Assembly (NCBI GenBank): GCA_022885665.1
Contig: JAGQDJ010000004.1
Span: 186,001 to 250,000 of the forward strand
Length of the DNA stretch: 64,000 nt
From: Triops longicaudatus
Lineage: Eukaryota; Arthropoda; Branchiopoda; Notostraca; Triopsidae
Reading direction: 5' to 3'
A program made the position numbers and the translations under genes. Positions 10,594 to 22,599 of the stretch are shown here, piece after piece; position 1 is the first letter of the stretch, and each line of letters begins with the position of its first letter. The notes below the pieces were generated by a model. That model saw nothing but the letters and a program-made list of their open reading frames with translations. It had not been told where the DNA came from and ran no database searches.

Positions 10594-13500
10594 TTATTCT
10601 TCAACGGCTTGCGATTCAGCAGACTCTTCGGCAGCAGGGGCTTTGTCGCTTTCCTATTCCGTAAACAACTTCGTTAGTACTACAGTTTCCAGGTTTAAAA
10701 GGAAAATTGAGAAGTACAATAAGTCACCTGGGCTTCTGCTTGTTGAGTTTCCTCGGCAACTTGGTCTTCCGCCGGCTGTTCGGCTTGTTGGGCTTCCTCC
10801 GCTTCAGGGGCTTCGGATTCCTGTTGTTTAAAAAACAAGAGCAGAAGCTTGTTTAGAACGCTTTTTCTTATACACACCAGACATGAAAACAAGATGTCGA
10901 TGCCAAACACATGAAATCAAAAATTCTGGCCGACGTCCAATTCAACAAAGTCCTAGCCTAATACTACAGCTCCCATAAGCTTAGTAGTGTTTCCAAGGCA
11001 CAGCAGTAAATCATGCCGTTAATTGAAGGTATTATCGGCATGCGACATGGTTCCACACACACACACGCAACACATTGGCCGCGAACGGCTTAAAAAACGC
11101 TTCGCAAACGGTGTCTGTTCGTTGCTTTTTATTCGAAGTCATTCACAAGCTCCTATGCAGTATGCAGGCAAGCGACAACGGCGAAAACAAAAATAAGAGG
11201 AATGGATGGGCTTTAGAAGGCGCATTCTCAAGTTTAAAATTAATAAATTAGACATGGGTCAGGGATGTCAAAAAGAAGCAGGAATCTGGCAAGATATTCC
11301 CCGCAAGATAGTTATACACCCAGTTGTTTGGAAGGATTAGGAGGGGGAGGGGGGAGATCGCTAAGGAGGAATCACTGAAATTAAGATACCCGATAGAAAT
11401 CACGAAACGTCCTTCTAAGAGCCGAGCCGCGCATAGTTTTTTTTTTTTTTGTTCGCCGTTGACTTACCTCAACTTGCTCTGCTACTGCTGGTGGCTGAGA
11501 TTCAAACTCTTCTTCGGTGCTGTTGGGGGGCAAATAGGAATCACTAAGCTCAGATACGGTTAAGATGGTCGTATCGGGCAGGACTTGCAAGCTAGCTTCC
11601 AGGACTGAGTCGGAAATGGGACAGCTTTCGGTGACGCAATCTGCTTCGGAACTTTCCGAAGGAGGAACGGGCAAAGACTCAACTTCTTCTGACAGAGGGA
11701 GGGAATGGGTAGGGGGGGCGGGTAAAGAACTGTCGTCTTGCGTGGAATCAGGTTCGGCTGAAATGACCATCGCCTCGACTGCTTCAACTAAATCGCTCAC
11801 ATTGGCGTCTGACTGTACTGTTTCGGGGAGATCAAGGTCCGTGGTCTGAAGCTGGACTTCTGGCACTGGTGCAGCCAATACAAGATCGGCTATCTGAGAC
11901 TGAATCTCGTCTTCCACTACGGGCTCAGGTTCGGGAGTTTGTGTTGGTTCAGGTTCGGGAAGAGAAGTCTGAATTGGTTCAGATACGGAAATTTGCAATT
12001 GTTCAGGTTGCGCAATTTGCGATTCAACAGGCTCAAGCAGGGAAGTTTGTAATGATTCTGGTTCGCAAATTTGAGATTCTGCAGGTTGGGTTTCAGACAT
12101 TTGTAACTGTTCAGGTTCCGAAGCTTGACATTCTACGGGTTCAGGGCGCGAAACTAGGACTGGTTCAGATTCGGTAGTCTGCAAGGGTTGAGGAATGGGT
12201 GTCTGTTCAAGCTCAGGAAGGGAGGTTTGGGTCTGTTCAGGCTCAGGAACGTTAGTTTGCATTGGTTCAGGTTCTGGTACGGGAGACGGCAATTGTTCAA
12301 GTTCAGGGAGTTCTTCGATGGTTTCTGGTTGAAGTTCGACAGTGGAATCTGGGATAGGCAATGACTGTTCCAGACCTGAGTCGTTCATCGAGTTGTTGAG
12401 GGAAGGAGGTAGAGAAGCAGGTAGGGGTGGCGGGGTACCGAGATCTTCTGCTTCTAGGTTGGACGTCGATTCAGCAGCGGCCAAAGGAGCATCTACCATG
12501 TTCTTAATAAATTCGGCTCGTTTGTCATGAATTTGGGCGATGATTTCTTCTACGACTTCTACAGCTTCCTCCTTTTCAGTTTTCTCAACATGGGGTGCTT
12601 CTGGCTCAGCTTCGGGAACTGGATTTGTCGAGTCAATTTCGTTCCTGTCCTCCGGGTTGGCAATGACGCAGACCTCTTCAACGACACAGGCGGTAATCAC
12701 CGCTTCTTGCTTTTGGGGAAAAACTTGGAAAGCCGGGTCCCAGTCAACCTGATTCGTCGGCGCTTCTACGACTGGTGGCGGTGTAGGAGGAGGAGTGGGG
12801 AGGGATTCTTCAGTGGAGACTTCGACGGGGGGAGTTGCCACGGTGGCAGGGGTTTCTGCCTCAAGAGGTGTCTCGGGCAATAACTACACATGGGAATAAT
12901 TCCATGCAAATTGGAAAAAATAGGGCTTGAAGTGCTTCGTTCCTCTCAAATACTGGTACCTTAAATCACATTTCGACAAAAAAGTCCCTACCGATTTGAC
13001 TAAGGCTTCAACAACTGCCATATCCTATTCATCACTTGAATCTACTTAAACACGAGGAACTCAAAAAAAGTTCTGAAGAACTAGTTAAAAGTACAAAATA
13101 AAAGCTTTGTAGAATGTAAAAGCTGCTTAAGACATGCGTCAGCAACGGCAACATAGGACACGCAGCGATGTTGCTGTCATTCAAAAAAACTTCAGGAGAC
13201 TTAAGCGTCGTAGGGGCGTACCTGGGCTGCGGGTTCCTCCGGTTGTGCAGCCTCGGCCGGTGCTGGTGCTTCTTCGGCCGCTGCTTCGGGAGCGGATTCT
13301 TGGGTCGTTGCCTCCACTGCTTCGGCTTCAGGTTCGGCAGCTGGGCTTTCTTCTACAGCCTATTGAATCGAAAACATTAATATTGTGCGACTTTACTCGA
13401 GTAATTACATTTACTAAATATTTAAATTTTTGTTTACCTCTTCGGTCTTGGGCGTAGTGACTTCAGCTTCAAGAGCGGGCACTGACGCTTCTTCAGCAAC

Positions 13501-16500
13501 GGGGGCAATTTCTTGTTCCGTGCTTTGTTCAGCTTTAGCCTGCAATGAGATCAACCGAAACAGACGTAAGAAATCAGGTCTTTTCACTTGAAGTAGGGTG
13601 GTCAGGAACTAATTAACTAGAGTTAAATACCCCGTCCATGGTTAATTGCGTTAAAGGAAAGTTAAGTAGGAAGAATTAAACTAGCTCTGTTGAAGGACCC
13701 GGCTCGACTGAAGGCAATATCCCGCAGTAAGCCATCCAAAGTACATGACGAAGACTTCGACTCCGCCCTTAACCTTCCGTCATTCCAATGCATTCTGCAC
13801 CACCAACCTTATTGCAACAAATGTATGGCGCAGCCAAACGGGTTAAATGTCTTTTTTTTTCGTCGAAAAAGTGACTAGTCTATAATAGCCCTCCACTATT
13901 ACTGGGCTAATTGCGTCTTACAGATGGTACGTCCCGATTAATCCCGCTTTAAACTGCTTACCATACCAAGTGTCTTTGTTTCTTTCCAATTTTCACCCCG
14001 ACCTCTGACAATGCCGGGCATCAAGCCAACTACGTCGTTAACAAAAACTTGATCTTAGCAACTTTCCTAAAAGCCTACAAAACCCAATTTGGCGCCCTTG
14101 AATACGACGCTTTACTTTTTTACGTATTCCCATTCCAGACAGTCATTACGACGTCCGTCAGCAATAATTCGCCCGCACCCACTTGGGTCACACTTAATAG
14201 AACGCCACTGCCTTATTAAGGTCGCCTTCCTTTTTATAAGAGTTTCCTTCATGCTGTCGCATTTCAACTTCACGTTTAGCTAAAGAATCAATAAAAATTA
14301 AGAGGAAAACTTCAAACAAAAACGGCCTGTTTACTAACCTTTTCAAAGCAACTTAGCTTAGATATACAAAGTAAATCAAACCTATATTAATAAGCTCCAA
14401 AGCTAAGAACGCGACACAAGAGAAAAAAGGCCAAACAAAAAAGTCTTCCGTGGAATGCGAAACTGATCCTATAATTTCCAAGTCGAGAAATTAGATCCTA
14501 ATGACCTCCAAAGAACACGTACAAAGCTTGGTTCGGTTCGTCACTGATCCCCGGACTTAAGCTGCATTTTTACACACTTTTCGATAACTCGAAGCTCCCC
14601 TGCAAATTATGTTAACATCACAACAGAGATCAAATGAATTCTGATATATAAGGTAACCCCTTTCACCAGCTAAGCCGGTGGCTGCCCGAAAACCTTGATT
14701 GAAAACAAACTGAACAGGCTCGCAAATTCAAAACCGCAGGAACTCGATTAAACATAAGGCTACCTCAGCGTCCATGGCTAGCGGTTCTTGTTGTGGTGGC
14801 TGTTGCGATGAAAATTTACCGCCCAGGATGGGTTCGATTACTCTTATTGAATTCGCTCCTCCGCTTGGGCTATTCACTCAAAAAACAGCGCCAAATTTCG
14901 AAAACACTCCAAGAATCAAAGCTTTCTTACAGAAATATCAATCTTCAAGGATATTTCTGCTGGTAACAGAAGGCCCACGAGCCAAGGAAGAATAGCAACT
15001 GCAAGCTCGTGTTGTTCCCACTCGCCCCTTTATGCTTTGCCCTAGCTCAGTGCGGGACGGTCGGTGCTTACGAAGACCTGAGGACTTCGACATCGACCCG
15101 TTTCAAGGCGTTCGTATCAAGGGGTGGCAGCCCACCCCTGCAAAATTCGCAAAAAACGAAGCCAGTCCTGGGCTTTGCCAATGAGATCGGGGGTGGAACT
15201 GCAGAGCTATCCTGGATTGGTTGCCCAACCCCTTTTTCGCGAAAAACAGCCTTCGATGCAACCCCCGCTCTTTGCCACGTAGAGTTTCTGGCCGTCGAGT
15301 TGCTGCTCTTGTTAAAGCGCCCGCTACCAGCTCACCCGGGCCAAGGCCAGGTTTACAGGGTGCCGCACTGCGGCTGCGATGCTGCCTTGCTTGGCGTTCG
15401 ACCCTGCCCTTGTTCCTCTGCCAAAAAGGTTAAAGGTTATTTTCTAACCACCCCCCATCCCCCACTTCTCTCCGGCTTAATCTACTCCCCCCCCCCAACC
15501 CTTCGCTTGTGTTCGCATAGTGGACATTACTCCAACCCGAAAAACAGAGCACTCTCTCGCTCACTCGAGCTTCGTATTTATACGGCTCTCCATGGAACCA
15601 TTCATGGCCAAACCTCCGGACTACCAATGCTTTCTGTGCTTCGGTACCTGTGCTCACACAATCCCGGTGTTAGCTATAGTTCCTATTATAATATTCACTT
15701 TAACTATTTTTCATTTTTTTCTACTGAATGTGACCTCGCGTTGCCAGGAATGAAACTTTGCGTGTCGAGCGAAACAATTGAGCGTTCCCTCAAAATATGT
15801 AACGGGTCGAGTATTCTGGTATGCACGGGGGTTGGGGTGGCACTGCGTGAACAGTACCACCAAAAAAGGTACCTCCCAGTATATCACCGGAAAGGTGACA
15901 CACGCTATATGTGCAGGCATCGTATCACGTATTGATCTCGCTACTCACGTTTAACATTTCTCTCTTTTGTATTTCCAATCCGTTACCTTAACGTCCAGCT
16001 CCAATATTTAAAATAAAGATTTAAAAAAGTACCACATTTCTATTTTTTACGGTCCCTGCCACTTTCCTTACGGGCGCTTAGAGCTATACTCTCGTCTAGA
16101 ATGCTAAGCTTTTTAATCAACAGAGCTTGGCCCTATCTTTTCATGATCCGCAATGAAGCGGAGCTGTGGAAAACAAAGACAGACAAAAAATCTTAAAAAA
16201 TCGCAAGGCCAGGGTCTTCTTTCTCTCTCTTCCTCCCTCACGTTCCTTTCTAGCACCGGAAACCGCAAATAACCAGATCGCTGAGAAAGGTAAAGACCGG
16301 ACTTTTGCAAAACCTGCAATGAGGAAGCAGACTGGATCGATGAAGCTGTCTGCCACCTTGCTTGCAAGGCATCTTTTGTACCTCAGGAGCAAATAACACC
16401 CCATTACTATTATGTCACACCTTTTTCCGCGAATGTGTGCAACAGATCAACGAAAAAAGCGCTGCTTAGTAAAGGGAGACCAAAAATAGCTTGGGTTATT

Positions 16501-19500
16501 CTGGTAAATTTTTAAAACCTATTTTAGCATTCACTCGTAGTGCCGTGACTAGCACGATTTCAAGCCTGCACGCCTCAAAGGTGTTACCCGAAAAGTACTA
16601 TCTACACAAAAATGAAATAAAAACAAAAAGCCAAATAATTCCAGTACTACGGTTACCTAGATTAGCCAGGTGATTCTCACATAATTAAGAAACGTAATGT
16701 AAACTTGATTTTACCGATACCTATAGTTTAAAAGTTTCTCCGAGACATTTAAATCTCTTTAATCGTAATCTGTTGTGCAAACTCTAAATCTGTCACGACT
16801 TCTTTTGCGAATTCAACAAGATTTTTTCTTACTAAATTTGTTTAAAAATAGAATTTGCCTGAAGGACTACGAAGAACCAAACAAACGACGAACAGTGAGG
16901 TGAGGTACGAGGGTTCCTTTTTCGTATCTTCAGCACGCTTTGTACTAGATACGCTTTCGGTCATTTTCGCCTGCTCTTCGAAAAGACCGCTGTTTGCTCT
17001 CAGAAGCCACGCGTTACCTTCAGCCTTCGCCAGGCGGCGTCACTGCCTAGGAAGGTTAAATATTTTTTACAGAACGAAACATTTTTCCTAAGGAACAGGA
17101 GCTTTGTCGGGCTTAAACCAACGCCAATGCGTATCGCGTGAACTCTTTCCCCCTATATAACAACGCGCCTTAAATCAAGTGACAAACGCGACGCATCAGT
17201 GTAACCAAACACCCTATTCGTCTCATGTTTCTCAGGATTCGCAGGCTCCTTCCTACATCCAATCTTGCCTACAGCGGTCCTAACTTCACTACAGTGGTTC
17301 CCCATCTAACGAACTTTATCCATTCCTGGATGGCATTCGGTGTAACAAGCGTTCGCTACAAGAAACGCCATTTCCTACAAGATTCAATGGAAGTAGTCTA
17401 TGTTCTTACTGCCCGAATCCTCTAGTGCCATTTAAGCACCACACATAATCGAAAAAATCAACTAAAACTAGTAGTCAAACAGAGATACGCAAGCAGGCTA
17501 TTTCTCACCAACTGACTGGTGTGGGAAGCCAAGTTCTCTTCTCTAATACATGCGTGCAGACTGGAAAACGTAAGCGCCAAATTTTAAAAACTTTTTTTGT
17601 TCAACCAAAGCGGTTCGTTGAAAGACGTAGAGTTTTCGTTGTGTCATTTTTTCACCCAACCGCGAGTTCGTTGTACAAGTTGTTCGCTGTTCCCATGCAG
17701 TCTTTAACCAGGGTACCACTATAATTCACTTTCTTTTCCCTTTTTACCCCACGAAGTGCGGAATCTCGTTCAAATCTGCATGTAGACTACAAAACTTTCG
17801 CCCATGGAAAAGCTTTGAACTATTCAAAACTTCCATAATAGGGGGATTCTCTAAAGCCAAATAGATTGAAGCGACAAGGGCTAAAAGGGGGAAAGGGTAG
17901 GTGCATAAGAGGAAAGTTCGGTACAAGTTTCCCGGTAGAGATAGCGAACACCGGGGCTATATCTATTATGCAAATCTCTCTTTCGCAAAGCCACCTTCGC
18001 CGTCCCCACCACTCCGAATTCAGTCTTTACTTCCCCTTTCTTTTCACATTCTCTGCTTCCCTGCAAAATTTGTCTCTGCATTTCATTTCTCCCGACTCTA
18101 CAGTGATGTGCTTCAGCCGTTTTTGTTATGCTAATGAGTCTTGCAGCTCGAGGGGAGAAAAAGAAAAGGTCATCCATCACATCTGCCTTGTCCCTATTCC
18201 TCTCTCCCTATACTGGCTAGATTTTATTTAGTTCGTTTGGGGGCCCCTTGGTTTCACACCCTAAGACAATCCCCCACCCCCCCTTTCTTGAGTCTCACAT
18301 TCCTTTTAGTCTCTCCCAAAACATTTTTTGCCTCTTTCTGAAATATGACATGGAAATGCTAAGTTTTCCTGAACGAAGCAACAGGAAACCCCCCAAAAGC
18401 CACAGAAAGTCTTCAAGACACAAGATGTAAGTCAAACAGCTGGTGCATAAAAAATGCCAGCGGAACGGGCGTGGAGCGACGACCGTGGTTCCGGTATCTT
18501 TCTGCTTAGAAATCTCTCAAAATTGTAAGCACATTCTGGAAATTTTACGAAATAAAGAGGCTAAGTAAATAGTAAGTTTCAGTTACCAAAGGATTTCCCT
18601 TTCAACAGTTACGATATGAAAAATAGAATAAAGATATGAAAATATGATATGAAAATATGAAAATGATAGAAAAATAGATAAGATATGAAAAATAAAATAA
18701 ATACACATTCTTCTGCGGTTTTATCAGATATTCCCCACATGGCACTGAATTGGGTATGTCTATAAGGGGAGGACGGTGGAACTGATTGGTGGCCAATCCA
18801 TTGGATCCCTTGACAAGTAAAGCATACAACACATGTAGGGACCATAGGCCTCCTCCCTTTACATGTAATGAATTCACCTTTTGTGTGATGGTGGGGAAGT
18901 TTTTAAAGGTTGTAACTTGTTAAAAAAGGGCTTTTAGAGTTCCGGTGTGGTTGCAGCTGCTGTTGCAAGCGTGATCATCGAGACAGCAGTTGGTATGCAC
19001 CAGGAGACTATAGATGGGAAGTAACAAGGGAATTTAACACTCCGCAGACAACTCGTAACGAAAGAATAATAAAAAAAGAACATAAGAAACCTACAGTCGA
19101 CCCTGCCAACAAAATAGCGAAAAGGGAACTATGCGACAAACAAACATAAAAGCGCATTTCTGCCTCAACGACTCTTTAACAAGCGCATCGTCTCTAATGC
19201 CCGCATCCACTCTTCACAAATCCCTCGAATTGATGGAAATAATCTGAGAGGCTCTTATCGTTTTCCACGTGTCTGACCTGATCTATTCATTAGCCCCATG
19301 CATATTTCAAAAGACAAGGGTTCTTCAAAGCCTCGCCACGAGCTTTACAACCTTCCAAAATCCGACAAATCAAATAAAAGGGATTCATCAATTTACAGCG
19401 AAGCGGATTTTACCAGAATGTATAATTAATTTCTCCACATGCCTTAAAATTAGTGATTCGAAATAGAAATAAATAAATAAATAACGTAAAGAAATTATAT

Positions 19501-22369
19501 GGAAAATTAAACAAAAATAAATAGAACGAGAAAAGAAAGGCAAACAATAAGTTCTAATTACCAACTGAAATTGACCAAACCCAATACCGGAAACTGACAT
19601 GAATAAAAGCGTCGACATTCATCCCAATATTAGTCAATTTGTGGTTGTCTCCCTGAATTGGTTCTGTCAATCACCTTGGATCCCCTTGCACCCCCTCAAC
19701 GGAGGATGGATGGGTCATACAAGCCGGCTCCCAAAGTTTAGGGAGCTTACACAATATACTGCACACGAAACCCAAAGTTTCTCCAGTTTGGACCCCGTGA
19801 TGACCATATTTTACGGGCACGTGGAAATACTTTTCTCCTCTGCCTTCTCTTCTTACTACCATAAGTTTCCGTCGTCGGATGCGCAACATCCTCCAACAGT
19901 GGGTTTTCAAAGGGTGGGCACAGCTTCATCGCCGTTGGCGCACCAGGTGTTGCGAGAATGGCGCATTGAAATTACCTTATTCATCCGATCTTGCATGGCC
20001 TTCAACGCCACTCCATATTCCATGCAAATATGTAGTCGTTTGTTTTCAAGGTGAGACAAACCCTATCACGTGTGTGCGTAACACTCGCTAACTACCCAAA
20101 CATTAAAGAAACAAATCTGACCCAACAATTTTCTCAAAGCAGGACGGGCTAACCCTTTTGCTTACGTCTTTCATGCTCGACTTCTTTTAATTTTTTAAAG
20201 TTTTTTTTTTGACCGGCGGTTCTTGTCATTAAGACTCGGTCGTCTGGACGCTTGGTCGCGTGAAGGTTTCAGCTTTCAATCCATAAACGAAACTTTCGAC
20301 TGCTACATAAAAGGGACATCCGGAGGAAGGGAGATTTGACTTACTACGGCTTATTACGAAAAACGACTTGAAGCACATCAACTGCAAGACCTCGGCAAGA
20401 GAGCCGTTCTGCTCTCCTTCAACGAAGCGTCATTTGCATCCTCTGCTATCCACTACTTGAAGCCAGCTGATGCCGCCCCGACTTCAAAACTTCCTCCCCA
20501 AGTCGTTCCATTCACCAGTTTCAAGTTGGAAGGAAAACGATAGGGGGATTGACTGTTAAACATACGACGCATTCGGCTTCTAAAAGTTATTAGTAGCTTC
20601 GAAGCCCCGGGACGCTTTTCTTTTGACTTTTTTTTTTTTAGTCAAGTGGCGAAAGAAGAGTGCACATTCTCGCAAGGTTCGAAGAGAGTGCCGTCTTTCA
20701 TACTACGACAAATGGCCCTGACCCTTTGGGGAACTGGCGACGTGCGTATACGTAGTGTATGTACTCGAACCCCGTTACGAACTCCCACGAAAAAGGAGGA
20801 ATAGTCACTATACTGAACACAGGCCGTGCCATCTGACACATGGTTTTCTCGTGCATGTGGTAAGCGCTAAGACAGCAACACGCCTGGTCAATGTCTTCTT
20901 GCTCTCGTTCGACTCGTTCCCTTGTCCTATGAAAAATAAACGGCGCGACGACGCTATGTACTACGACTACTAAAGGCCACTAAAAGCCAGACCTTGACAT
21001 TTTTCAGCTGTACTGCACACCATTCCAAGAATGTGTTACCTAACGCGGTAAAGATTACCAAAATAACCCCCTAAGCCACCAAAGACAGATGGAACGGATT
21101 AGTGTAATGCCTTCACGTATTATACCTTCTCCCTGAAAAAAACGTCTAAAAATTAATAGTAAGGTTTCTCGTTCAAGTTACACAATAGAAAGCTTTAGGT
21201 AAGAGGCTACGTCACCGAACACAGTGACAGATGAAAATGGAAGAGGATTATTTGTCAATCCCAAGGACAAACAAGCGCCCCCAAAACGAGCTTAACTACG
21301 GGAAAAGGCGAGAAGGATCGGTGATAAAAACTCACAGGTGATTCCTTAGCGACATCTCCGTTTTTCGCGGCTTCTTCTTTGACTTTCTTCTCTCTTCGCA
21401 AGAAGGAAAAGCTGCGGAACGAACGCTTCTTCTTGACTTTTTCTTTCTTCTCTTCCTTGGCAGCCGCCTCTTTGTTGTTTTCCGGCGATTTGGCCCCTTC
21501 CTCCACTTTGCTCTCGTTGGCTTCGCTCTGGCTCTTGTCCTTATTGTCGTCTGTCGCTGTTTCCTGCAAAACATCAATTTCATAAGACTTACAATTAGTT
21601 TACGGCGTCCGTGTGCGACACAAAACCCATGCCCAGTCACGTTTTCTTAATTTCCCAGCCAGTCATAAACGGACAAAGTCGTGAGAGTATGAACGATAAA
21701 ACCCCGAAAACTGAACCCAACTCTTAAGTACGCAAAAAATTAAGGAGTAATTAGCTTCTTCTAAAATGCACCCCAAACAATTCCCTGTGTCTTCAACAAT
21801 ACTCGAAAAATGTTCCACGTTTGTTCTTAACTCACACGTGCCAAAAATCTCTCCAAGATGTTTGCTAACAATACTCCATGTGTTCGGGCGCTATATTTAT
21901 GGGCGAGTCAAAAGCTCCCAAAGCGCGTCATGACCCTTGAATATATAATGAGCACTACCTATTAGGTGAAGCGCGTTCGCGGTTACCTTTTTTCCTTTAA
22001 CTCGCCCCTTTTCCCCTCTTTCGAGCCCGCTAGTTCCCACCCTCGGCACCCAGGCAAATAAATTACTCGTTTAAATTAGTAGCTTCAGTCCTAATTAGTC
22101 TTTTAAAGCCGAGGTGATGCACCATAAACTAGAGGCTGTTGTCATTTTCCCTCCCTTAAAAAAAAAACGGGTATTACATTCAGCTGTGTCTGTTCTTGAG
22201 GTTTGGAGTCGCCATTCACCGTCGTCTTTTCTTGCTGTTCTTCTTCCACTTTTTCTATCGTGGGGGCTTCGCTGACTGCTTTGTCTTTACTGTCTGTCGA
22301 CGCAGTTTCTGCCGATTTCTTGGGGGACGTCGTGATGTCCACTGATCGTTTGCTCTGTTTCATACCCAT
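10594..22369 (-). CDS. Akap200: Akap200 / MARCKS-like protein kinase A anchoring protein (9 coding exons)
   Basis: A membrane-associated scaffold, about 765 residues. Exons in order: 22178-22369, 21336-21563, 14764-14799, 13438-13539, 13222-13359, 12992-13024, 11468-12883, 10728-10820, 10594-10653; every junction is phase 0. The N-terminus MGMKQSKRSVDITTSPKK has an N-myristoylation Gly2 and matches the start I recall for Drosophila Akap200. Exon 2 carries a MARCKS-type basic effector region at residues about 107-124 (KKKRSFRSFSFLRREKK; Ser112, Ser115 and Ser117), which in the family binds calmodulin, actin and acidic lipids and is phosphorylated by PKC. The remainder is acidic and Pro/Glu/Gln/Ala-rich. 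A hydrophobic-patterned helix at residues about 349-373 (VEVVEEIIAQIHDKRAEFI) is my best candidate for PKA RII binding. Orthology is strong at the N-terminus and effector domain; the middle is too divergent to align. Extra exons in the 6.5 kb intron cannot be excluded. Confidence 0.88.
18612..18706. repeat. Degenerate GATATGAAAA tandem repeat
   Basis: Roughly 10-base units GATATGAAAA, with variants such as AATATGAAAA and GATAGAAAAA, repeat irregularly across about 95 bases. The open frames crossing it (translated as repeated YFHIFIS-like blocks on the minus strand) are products of the repeat and not genes. Confidence 0.7.
19467..19484. repeat. Short (AAAT)n microsatellite
   Basis: About four copies of AAAT/AATA in the large Akap200-like intron. 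A similar run of AAATAAATAAATAA occurs near 56534-56548. Confidence 0.6.
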
Positions 22370-22547
22370 GGTGATATGCAAAAATAGTTTTGCGAGTTTA
22401 AAAATTGGAAAACAGGATCTAAAAAATCCCAAGTCCGCTTCCACCCCACCAAATTTAGCACTCAAAAGTTCTCAAAAAGCACCCACACCACCAGATGTCG
22501 GGAAATCGGGCGGTATCCAAATTCAGGAAATGCTAACGTCCAGACGC
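22370..22547 (-). other. 5' UTR part of the Akap200-like start exon
   Basis: A strong acceptor (long T-rich tract ending TTTCTGTGCAG, minus strand) lies at 22548-22570, with no in-frame upstream Met joined to the coding start at 22369. This implies that the coding start sits in an internal exon and that one or more non-coding exons and the promoter lie at higher coordinates, inside the gene-poor region. I could not locate them. Confidence 0.55.
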
Positions 22548-22599
22548 CTGCACAGAAAAAAATAAATAAAACATAATTAAAAAGGATTAAAATATACAC

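Larger units (their letters stand above)
14800..21335 (-). other. Large intron of the Akap200-like gene
   Basis: About 6.5 kb between coding exons 2 and 3. It contains a GC-rich island with a long plus-strand open frame (15009-15935), a GATATGAAAA-type tandem repeat (18612-18706) and a short AAAT microsatellite (about 19467-19484). No other supported gene. Additional alternative exons of the host gene are possible but none is clear. Confidence 0.5.

Noticed and set aside
11056..11069. CA dinucleotide run in an Akap200-like intron
   Set aside because: Only about seven repeats; an ordinary short microsatellite without further structure.
15009..15935. Annotating the 308-codon frame as a gene
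   Set aside because: No domain, no signal peptide, no splice or promoter context, and part of its openness may come from local GC content. Kept only as a finding.
20042..20092. Small frames around 19600-20100 as possible genes
   Set aside because: Overlapping frames on both strands with random composition and no splice-supported extension.
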